5,673 nt of DNA, taken from Micrococcales bacterium. Its GTDB lineage: Bacteria > Actinomycetota > Actinomycetes > Actinomycetales > Cellulomonadaceae. Below the pieces are notes generated by a model that did not search any database, had not been told where the DNA came from, and saw only the letters and a program-made list of their open reading frames with translations. The position numbers were made by a program, and so were the translations under genes. Below, one piece after another: positions 1 to 4,851 of this stretch. The first letter of the stretch is position 1. Each line of letters begins with the position of its first letter. The stretch spans positions 1-5,673 of the forward strand of contig WRCL01000146.1 in the NCBI GenBank assembly GCA_009783975.1, in the 5' to 3' direction.

Positions 1-880
1 CTGCGGGGACCTGGGCGAGCGGCGCCCGGAGCACCTCAGCCTGGATGGCGGCTGGCAGGCGCTGCAGCGCCGTGACCGCCGCGACGCGGACCGTCTTGGC
101 CGGGTCGCACGTGAGCTCGCCGACGACGGCGGGCAACCCGTCGGCCAGCGAGGTCCGCGAGACGAGGATGACCCGGGCACGCGGGTCCAGTGCTGCGGTG
201 GTGCCTGGCGGGATCTGGGCGGCGTGGCCGACGAGGTACTCGTCCAGACCAGGTAGGTCGACAGGGACCGAGCCAGGCTGGAAATACTCCGGAGTCTGGA
301 ACGTCACGAGCAGCACCTGCGCGGGGATCTGGTCGTGCGGGGTGCCTGAGGCTGCCAGCACCGTGGACAGCCAGTCGCAGTCCCACTGCTGACGCAGCCG
401 GGGGGCCAAGTCCTCGCGCAGCGGGGCGATCGTGTCCCGGATGTTGACCAGGGCGGTGCACCACACCGGCACACCGTCGACGAGCCGGTCAGGTGTGCTC
501 AGCGCCGCGAGCACCCGGGCAAGCCGGACCACCTGCTGCGCCGTCGGCGCTGCCAAGACGTGGTACTTCAGATGGGTGGGACAGACGGACCACCTGTCCA
601 CCCCCCGGCCTTGCATGGCCTGCCACACAGCCTGGCGTGCAGTCGTCGTGCAACTCGGCACCATCCTCGGTTCGGGCATGAGGATCGCGAACAGCTCTCC
701 GACGGTCGCAAGGTCGAACCCTGCCTCGGCGGGCAGGGCCTGGGCCGCGAGCTGCGCGAGCGTCTCGGGCAGGTCCGGTTCGGCGCCCGAGCGTACGTGC
801 GCGGCGCAGCGCTCGACCAGGTCTGGGTCATACACAGCGAGGGAAGCGAACAGGTCGGTCTCGTCAGGTGTGTCGGGCAT
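1..880 (-). CDS. N-terminal 293 codons of a large protein of unknown function, HEAT-like, downstream of the YehL-type ATPase (runs off left edge)
   Basis: I do not recognise this protein with confidence. The frame was followed codon by codon from an ATG at 880-878 to position 2 without a stop, so only the C-terminal end is missing. It starts MPDTPDETDLFASLAVYDPD and is acidic, helical-looking and rich in Leu, Ala and Val, with no signal peptide or membrane segment. Residues about 100-135 hold several Trp and Cys (DRWSVCPTHLKYHV). Residues about 244-283 (GLPAVVGELTCDPAKTVRVA, then ALQRLPAAIQ) read like one HEAT-type helical repeat with the usual D-x-x-x-x-V-R-x-A-A pattern. It follows the AAA+ gene on the same strand after a 198-bp gap. 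Inference: it may be the large HEAT/DUF4132-like partner found beside YehL-type ATPases (E. coli yehI lies near yehL); DUF5691 or an unrelated HEAT protein is possible. No Shine-Dalgarno precedes the ATG. In-frame GTG at 904 and TTG at 898 are alternative starts; a stop lies at 916-914. Confidence 0.72.
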   Translation of the reverse strand, partial: MPDTPDETDLFASLAVYDPDLVERCAAHVRSGAEPDLPETLAQLAAQALPAEAGFDLATVGELFAILMPEPRMVPSCTTTARQAVWQAMQGRGVDRWSVCPTHLKYHVLAAPTAQQVVRLARVLAALSTPDRLVDGVPVWCTALVNIRDTIAPLREDLAPRLRQQWDCDWLSTVLAASGTPHDQIPAQVLLVTFQTPEYFQPGSVPVDLPGLDEYLVGHAAQIPPGTTAALDPRARVILVSRTSLADGLPAVVGELTCDPAKTVRVAAVTALQRLPAAIQAEVLRAPLAQVPA

Positions 881-1038
881 GGGGTCTTGCGTCGGCAAAG
901 CCACGCTTTGAGGCTACTGGCACCACGTGGGCGCTCACCCTGGTTCGGTGTACTGATCCTGAAACATGTGTGCCAGCCCGAAACACTCTCATGGCCAACC
1001 ACGAGCTCTCGCGTGCGCAGGAGTCGACGCGCTTGCTC

Positions 1039-1077
1039 TGACCAGGCAAGACATAGGAACCGTCCCCATTGTCCTGG
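1039..1077 (+). repeat. 39-bp imperfect palindromic repeat, copy A (3' flank of the ATPase gene)
   Basis: First of three copies. It reads TGACCAGGCAAGACATAGGA, then ACCGTCCCCATTGTCCTGG. The ends CCAGG and CCTGG are inverted repeats, and inner ACA and TGT extend the stem after a CAAG bulge. It differs from the copy at 2697 by a single base (T for C at 1070). It stops one base before the ATPase stop codon (complement of 1079-1081) and sits in the 198-bp gap between the ATPase gene and the gene beginning at 880. Reading from TGACCAGG it points into the 3' end of the ATPase, so it is not placed as a promoter for either minus-strand gene. A role at the 3' end of the ATPase mRNA is possible, but there is no T-tract. 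The rest of the gap (881-1038) shows no gene. Confidence 0.9.
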
Positions 1078-1078
1078 G

Positions 1079-2167
1079 TCAGCGGTCGAGCTCGGTGCGG
1101 GCGTCGAGGAAGGGGCGCCAGCGTTTGTCGGACTTGGCGCGGGACTTGACGACGACGTCGACGTAGTGGCGCAGCTTGGTGCCGTCGGCGGGGTCGTCTT
1201 TCAGGACGGTGCCGATGAGCTGGCGGGCGACGTGGCGGCCGGTGACGGCGCCGTCGTCGAGGTAGTGGGCGTCCAGGGTGGCGGCGTAGCCGACGGCGAC
1301 GGCTTCTGCGGTGGACATCACGGCGGTGGGGCGTTCGACGACGGTGCCTTCGGTGCTGGTGCCTGAGCGCAGGTCGCAGAACGCGGTGACGAGCAGGTCG
1401 ACGACGTCGGGGGTCATACGGGTGGCGACTTTGGCTTCTGCGAGCAGGGCGTCGGTCTGGGCACGCACGAGGGTGACCTCCAGGCGGCGGTCGGCGATGG
1501 GTCGGACCGTCTCGAAGTTGAACCGGCGTTTGAGGGCCGAGCTCATCTCGTGCACACCTCGGTCACGCAGGTTCGCGGTGGCCACGAGGTTGAACCCACG
1601 GGCAGCGAACACATGCGCGTCGTCGCCGTCGAGCTCGGGCACGTGCAGCACCTTGTCTGACAGCAGCCCGATGAGGACGTCGGCGATCTCGGGGGTGACG
1701 CGGGTGACCTCCTCGAACCGGCACAGCCTCCCGGTGCGCATCGTCCGGTACAGCGGGCCGGGCACCAGCGCCTCGCGTGAGGGGCCGCGGTCGAGCAGCA
1801 GCGCGTAGTTCCACGAGTACGTGATCTGGTCAGGCGTGGTGCCCGACGAGCCCTGGATCGTCAGCGTCGAGTCGCCGCTGACCGCGGCGGCGAACAGCTC
1901 AGACAGCATGGACTTGGCCGTCCCCGGCTCGCCGACGAGCAGCAACCCGCGGTTGGACATGAGCGTGACCACGCAGCGGTCGACCAGGGCGTCGTCGCCG
2001 TAGTACTTGCGCGTGACGCCCAAGGCCTTGTCGCCGACGACGAACGCCCGCACCGCACGCGGCGACAGCACCCAGCCTTGCGGGCGCGGGTGGGTGTCAG
2101 CGGCGACCAGCCGGGCCAGCTCGTCGGCGTAGGTCTGTTCTGCTGGTGCCCGGAGCACAGTGGTCAT
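1079..2167 (-). CDS. MoxR-type AAA+ ATPase, YehL-like
   Basis: Complete, 362 residues, cytoplasmic. AAA+ ATPases of the MoxR group are thought to act as chaperones that remodel or assemble protein complexes, often with a VWA-domain partner. Residues 1-45 are an N-terminal helical region containing RPQGWVLSPRAV. Walker A is GEPGTAKS at 79-86. Walker B is the unusual LCRFEEV, with Glu152-Glu153 where most AAA+ proteins have Asp-Glu; as I recall this FEE form is normal for this subfamily. Sensor 1 is in ATANLRDRG (Asn199), followed by the arginine-finger segment SSALKRRFNFE (Arg214, Arg215). A helical lid follows, and the tail WRPFLDARTELDR is basic then acidic. The ATG start gives the usual N-terminus; no ribosome binding site precedes it, but a TAAGTT hexamer lies at near-leaderless distance. 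Repeat copies flank both ends. The substrate is unknown. MoxR-type AAA+ is near certain; YehL subfamily is about 70% sure, from the motif wording and neighbour. Confidence 0.92.
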   Translation of the reverse strand: MTTVLRAPAEQTYADELARLVAADTHPRPQGWVLSPRAVRAFVVGDKALGVTRKYYGDDALVDRCVVTLMSNRGLLLVGEPGTAKSMLSELFAAAVSGDSTLTIQGSSGTTPDQITYSWNYALLLDRGPSREALVPGPLYRTMRTGRLCRFEEVTRVTPEIADVLIGLLSDKVLHVPELDGDDAHVFAARGFNLVATANLRDRGVHEMSSALKRRFNFETVRPIADRRLEVTLVRAQTDALLAEAKVATRMTPDVVDLLVTAFCDLRSGTSTEGTVVERPTAVMSTAEAVAVGYAATLDAHYLDDGAVTGRHVARQLIGTVLKDDPADGTKLRHYVDVVVKSRAKSDKRWRPFLDARTELDR

Positions 2168-2175
2168 GTGCCCAG

Positions 2176-2181
2176 AACTTA
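2176..2181 (-). promoter_or_regulatory. Possible -10 element TAAGTT of the ATPase gene
   Basis: On the minus strand TAAGTT fits the actinobacterial TANNNT -10 consensus and lies 8 nt before the ATG at 2167. Transcription would then start about 2 nt before the start codon, a near-leaderless mRNA, which fits the absence of a Shine-Dalgarno. The first T of the hexamer is the outermost position of repeat copy B, where this copy departs from the other two. No TTGACA-like -35 is visible; that region lies inside the repeat. Short AT-rich matches occur by chance, so this is tentative. Confidence 0.35.
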
Positions 2182-2219
2182 CAGGACAGTGGGGACGGTT
2201 CCTGTGTCTTGCCTGGTCA
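2181..2219 (-). repeat. 39-bp imperfect palindromic repeat, copy B (5' flank of the ATPase gene)
   Basis: This is the same unit as copies A and C but inverted, so on the minus strand it reads toward the ATPase start and ends 13 nt before the ATG. Against copy C it has two differences: G for A at 2204 (CCTGTGTC instead of CCTATGTC) and A for C at 2181, the outermost base. The core GGGGACGGTTCCT is unchanged. Together with copy A it brackets the ATPase gene as an inverted pair about 1.1 kb apart. Confidence 0.9.
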
Positions 2220-2259
2220 GCGCTCTAATCGAGACCTGCGCGTGGGCACAGCACCAGGT

Positions 2260-2275
2260 GTGGACCAGTGGACCA
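2260..2275. repeat. Tandem duplication of GTGGACCA
   Basis: Two exact adjacent copies of the 8-mer GTGGACCA lie about 40 bp beyond repeat copy B. It could be a small slippage product or a half-site pair for a regulator; nothing else supports a function. Confidence 0.5.
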
Positions 2276-2434
2276 CCGTCCTGGGCGTTCGTGACCTGCT
2301 GCCTGCCACGGTGCAGACGGCTACCGGCGACCGCCGCCTCGCGTGCAACGGGTGAGTGTTTGGTCTGTGCGTCAGTATTGGGCCGTGTTGCGAAGTCCGT
2401 GCGCAGGCGAGGCGTGTCCCGGGCGTGCGCTCGC

Positions 2435-2452
2435 AAGGCGACAAGTCGCCTT
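2435..2452. other. Perfect 8-bp hairpin AAGGCGAC-AA-GTCGCCTT
   Basis: AAGGCGAC at 2435-2442 is the exact reverse complement of GTCGCCTT at 2445-2452, separated by AA. It stands alone in the spacer. There is no T-tract on either side, so it is not a classical intrinsic terminator. It may be a palindromic operator, a factor-independent terminator of the high-GC type, or part of an unrecognised small RNA. A 2-nt loop is sterically tight, so in RNA the last C-G pair would probably open to give a 4-nt loop. Confidence 0.5.
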
Positions 2453-2696
2453 CAGGGCACTCTGGCGAGGCCAGGAGGAGGAAGGGTCACACGCACGACA
2501 AGACGGCCGACTGCCATCCTGGTCAGCCAGTCCCAGACCAGCCACCCCAACACTCACAGGAGGACGACAGTCGCAGCAGCGCTGCGGGGCGAGGATCGAC
2601 AACGCCGCGAGCGTACGTGCCGGGCGTGCCGCAGCGCGCACGGAGCTTCGTGACACGGCCTCGTGCACCAGATCACCGAACCGTCCTGTACGTCCC

Positions 2697-2735
2697 TGAC
2701 CAGGCAAGACATAGGAACCGTCCCCACTGTCCTGG
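2697..2735 (+). repeat. 39-bp imperfect palindromic repeat, copy C (5' flank of uvrC)
   Basis: This is the third copy, in the same orientation as copy A and inverted relative to copy B. It reads TGACCAGGCAAGACATAGGA, then ACCGTCCCCACTGTCCTGG. A fold pairs CCAGG (2700-2704) with CCTGG (2731-2735) and ACA (2709-2711) with TGT (2728-2730), with CAAG bulged. It ends 22 nt before the uvrC start and 10 nt before the putative -10 box, so it covers the position a -35 element would occupy. Confidence 0.9.
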
Positions 2736-2745
2736 CGGTTCTCGA

Positions 2746-2751
2746 TAGGGT
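2746..2751 (+). promoter_or_regulatory. Probable -10 element TAGGGT for leaderless uvrC
   Basis: TAGGGT matches the actinobacterial TANNNT -10 motif. Exactly six bases separate it from the GTG at 2758, so if the hexamer occupies -12 to -7 the first transcribed base is the G of the start codon. This agrees with the absence of a usable Shine-Dalgarno: the G-run 2752-2757 directly abuts the start codon and leaves no spacer. No clear -35 is visible; the region is occupied by repeat copy C. Confidence 0.5.
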
Positions 2752-2757
2752 CGGGGG

Positions 2758-4719
2758 GTGGCTGATCCTGCGACGTACCGCCCCGGCCCGGGGGAGGTGC
2801 CCGACGCGCCGGGGGTGTACCGGTTTGCTGACGAGCATGGGCGCGTGGTGTACGTGGGGAAGGCCAAGTCGTTGCGCAGCCGGCTGGCGAGCTATTTCGG
2901 GGACCTCGCGGGGTTGCACCCGCGGACCCAGCAGATGGTCACCACCGCCGCGAGCGTGCACTGGACGGTCGTGGGCAACGAGGTCGAGGCGCTGGCGCTG
3001 GAGTACTCGTGGATCAAGGAGTTCGACCCACGGTTCAACGTCAAGTACCGCGACGACAAGTCCTACCCGTACCTCGCGGTGACGATGGACGAGCAGGTGC
3101 CGCGGGTCCAGGTGATGCGGGGGGCCAAACGCGCCGGCACGCGGTACTTCGGCCCGTACGCGCACGCGTGGGCGATCCGCGAGACCGTCGACCTGCTGCT
3201 GCGGGTGTTCCCGGTGCGCACGTGCTCGGCCGGGGTGTACCGCAGGGCGGGGGCGTCGGGGCGCGCGTGCCTGCTGGGGTACATCGACAAGTGCTCGGCG
3301 CCGTGCGTGGGACGGGTCAGCGCCGACGAGCACCGGGCGCTGGCCGAAGATTTCTGCGACTTCATGGCCGGGTCGACGGCGAAGTTCACCCGACGTCTGA
3401 CCGAGCAGATGGCCCAGGCCGCTGGTGAGCTGGACTACGAGCGGGCCGCCCGGTTGCGTGACGACCTCGCGGCGCTGGCCAAGGCCACCGAACGCAACGC
3501 GGTCGTGCTCGCCGACGGGACCGACGCCGACGTGTTCGCCCTCGTCGGCGACGACCTCGAAGCAGCGGTCGCGGTGTTCCACGTGCGTGATGGTCGCATC
3601 CGTGGCGAACGCGGCTGGGTGGTGGAAAAAGTCGAGGACATCGACGACGCGACGTTGGTCCAACGTCTGCTGTCGCAGGTGTACGGCGGTGACGGGCCGG
3701 CTGGGGTGCCCCGCGAGGTGCTCGTCCCTGTGCTGCCGCCAGATGCTGAGCAGGTGATGGCCTGGCTCGGGCAGCTGCGGGCCGCCGAGGGGCACCCGGG
3801 CGCCAAGGTGAGCGTCCGCATCCCCCGCCGTGGCGACAAGCGCGAGCTCGCCGACCGGGTGCGCACCAACGCCGAGCACGCCCTGGCCTTGCACCGCACC
3901 CGTCGTGGTGGGGACCTGACGACCAGGTCACAGGCGTTGCGCGAGCTCGCTGAGGCGATCGGGCTCGACGCCGCACCGCTGCGGATCGAGTGCTACGACG
4001 TCTCTCACAACCAAGGCACGTACCAGTCGGCGTCGATGGTCGTCTTCGAAGACGGGCTGCCGCGCAAAGGTGAGTACCGGCTGTTCTCCGTCCGCGGCCC
4101 CGACGGCGACGGCGCCGGTGACGACACCGTGGCGATGCACGAGGTGATCTCCCGCCGCTTCCGCCGCTACCTGGCCGACCGTGGCACCGCCGACTGCCCC
4201 GACGAGGAGGACTCGCAGCGCCAGACGGGTGAGGTTTCCGGACCGGTCGACCCCGAGACAGGCAAGCCCCGCCGTTTCGCGTACCCGCCGAACCTCGTCG
4301 TCGTCGACGGCGGGCCACCGCAGGTCGCCGCGGCCGCCGCCGCGATGGACGAGCTGGGGGTGAGCGACGTCGCCCTGGTCGGGTTGGCCAAACGTCTCGA
4401 AGAGGTCTGGTTGCCCGACGACGACTTCCCGGTCGTCCTGCCGCGTGGTTCCCAGGGCCTGTACCTGCTGCAACGCGTGCGCGACGAGGCGCACCGGTTC
4501 GCCATCGCCGCCCACCGCAAACGCCGCAGCAAAGGTATGACCGCCTCGGCGCTGGACACCGTGCCCGGCCTGGGCCCGGCCCGCCGCCAGGCGCTGCTGG
4601 CGACGTTCGGGTCGGTGCGGCGCCTGCGTGAGGCGAGCCAGGCCGAGATCGCCGCTGTGCCGACGATCGGCCCGCACACAGCCGCCGCGGTCGTCGCGGC
4701 CCTGCGTCCACCCGGGTGA
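2758..4719 (+). CDS. uvrC: UvrABC excinuclease subunit C
   Basis: Complete, 653 residues. UvrC is recruited by the UvrB-DNA complex and cuts the damaged strand on both sides of the lesion in nucleotide excision repair. The GIY-YIG nuclease (3' cut) is at about 15-95, with G19-V-Y21, Y32-V-G34, Arg42, Glu82 and Asn94 matching the spacing of the known active site. Cys156, Cys171, Cys179 and Cys183 match the four cysteines that bind a 4Fe-4S cluster in E. coli UvrC, with the first gap 3 residues longer. The UVR motif for UvrB binding is at about 205-242 ([15 protein letters not shown]). The RNase H-like nuclease (5' cut) shows Asp414 in CYDVSH, Asp455/Asp456, Asp517 in VVVDGG and His579 in RDEAHRF. 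Tandem helix-hairpin-helix motifs fill about 600-650. The GTG start gives the common actinobacterial N-terminus and agrees with leaderless expression. rapZ follows after 132 bp. Confidence 0.98.
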   Translation: MADPATYRPGPGEVPDAPGVYRFADEHGRVVYVGKAKSLRSRLASYFGDLAGLHPRTQQMVTTAASVHWTVVGNEVEALALEYSWIKEFDPRFNVKYRDDKSYPYLAVTMDEQVPRVQVMRGAKRAGTRYFGPYAHAWAIRETVDLLLRVFPVRTCSAGVYRRAGASGRACLLGYIDKCSAPCVGRVSADEHRALAEDFCDFMAGSTAKFTRRLTEQMAQAAGELDYERAARLRDDLAALAKATERNAVVLADGTDADVFALVGDDLEAAVAVFHVRDGRIRGERGWVVEKVEDIDDATLVQRLLSQVYGGDGPAGVPREVLVPVLPPDAEQVMAWLGQLRAAEGHPGAKVSVRIPRRGDKRELADRVRTNAEHALALHRTRRGGDLTTRSQALRELAEAIGLDAAPLRIECYDVSHNQGTYQSASMVVFEDGLPRKGEYRLFSVRGPDGDGAGDDTVAMHEVISRRFRRYLADRGTADCPDEEDSQRQTGEVSGPVDPETGKPRRFAYPPNLVVVDGGPPQVAAAAAAMDELGVSDVALVGLAKRLEEVWLPDDDFPVVLPRGSQGLYLLQRVRDEAHRFAIAAHRKRRSKGMTASALDTVPGLGPARRQALLATFGSVRRLREASQAEIAAVPTIGPHTAAAVVAALRPPG

Positions 4720-4730
4720 CACACACCCGG
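4712..4730 (+). terminator. Hairpin overlapping the uvrC stop codon
   Basis: CCGGGTG (4712-4718) and CACCCGG (4724-4730) form a perfect 7-bp GC-rich stem with loop ACACA; the uvrC stop TGA (4717-4719) lies at its top. There is no T-tract, so as an intrinsic terminator it would be of the imperfect kind often proposed for high-GC genomes. It may protect the mRNA 3' end or partly separate uvrC from rapZ. CACCCGGGTG at 4709-4718 is also a 10-bp palindrome by itself. Confidence 0.35.
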
Positions 4731-4839
4731 CGTCGTCACGGCGCGAGGCTGTGACCAGGTGCGTGGGTCCGGCAGTCTCGCAGGGCAAGACCAGGGCGAG
4801 ATTCTTCGGCCAGGCCAGGCCCGATGGTCACAGCCATGC

Positions 4840-4845
4840 CAAGAT
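4840..4845 (+). promoter_or_regulatory. Possible -10 element CAAGAT of leaderless rapZ
   Basis: CAAGAT keeps the two most conserved -10 positions (A at the second, T at the sixth) and lies exactly six bases before the ATG at 4852, so transcription would begin at the start codon. There is no Shine-Dalgarno within 15 bases of the ATG. A convincing -35 is not seen. If real, rapZ is expressed on its own as well as by any read-through from uvrC. Confidence 0.35.
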
Positions 4846-4851
4846 CGAGCC

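Larger units (their letters stand above)
2220..2696. other. Gene-less spacer between divergent ATPase and uvrC
   Basis: No credible gene is seen in these 477 bases. Open frames exist on both strands (for example 2356-2748 plus and 2372-2707 minus), but their translations are low-complexity Arg/Pro/Ser/Gln/His mixtures, they overlap one another, and one runs through repeat copy C. Visible structure is limited to an 8-bp tandem duplication at 2260-2275, a perfect hairpin at 2435-2452, a weak inverted repeat CTGGTC/GACCAG (2519-2524 and 2536-2541) and a 9-bp word GAACCGTCC at 2678-2686 that recurs inside repeat copy C at 2715-2723. No tRNA or rRNA was recognised. The stretch is much longer than a divergent promoter region needs, so it may be the remnant of a decayed gene or a mobile insertion. 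Confidence 0.6.

Noticed and set aside
560..1366. Plus-strand frame of 268 codons over the left gap
   Set aside because: It overlaps two better-supported minus-strand genes, and its Gly/Val/Asp-rich end is antisense of the ATPase.
1039..2735. The three repeats as a CRISPR array
   Set aside because: Spacing is very uneven (1.1 kb and 0.5 kb), one copy is inverted and a gene lies between copies.
2356..2748. Possible small plus-strand gene in the spacer
   Set aside because: Composition is random-looking, there is no ribosome binding site, the end runs through repeat copy C, and an opposite-strand frame covers the same bases equally well.
2660..2757. LexA/SOS box upstream of uvrC
   Set aside because: No GAAC-N4-GTTC type palindrome was found; GAAC words occur but without the paired half-site.
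2554..3894. Long minus-strand frame (446 codons) opposite uvrC
   Set aside because: Its translation is the antisense of a certain uvrC gene and shows the His/Arg/Gly-rich composition of a high-GC shadow frame with no domain.
3386..4726. Second 446-codon minus-strand frame opposite uvrC
   Set aside because: Almost entirely Arg/Pro/Gly/Ala/Ser repeats, the third-position shadow of uvrC.
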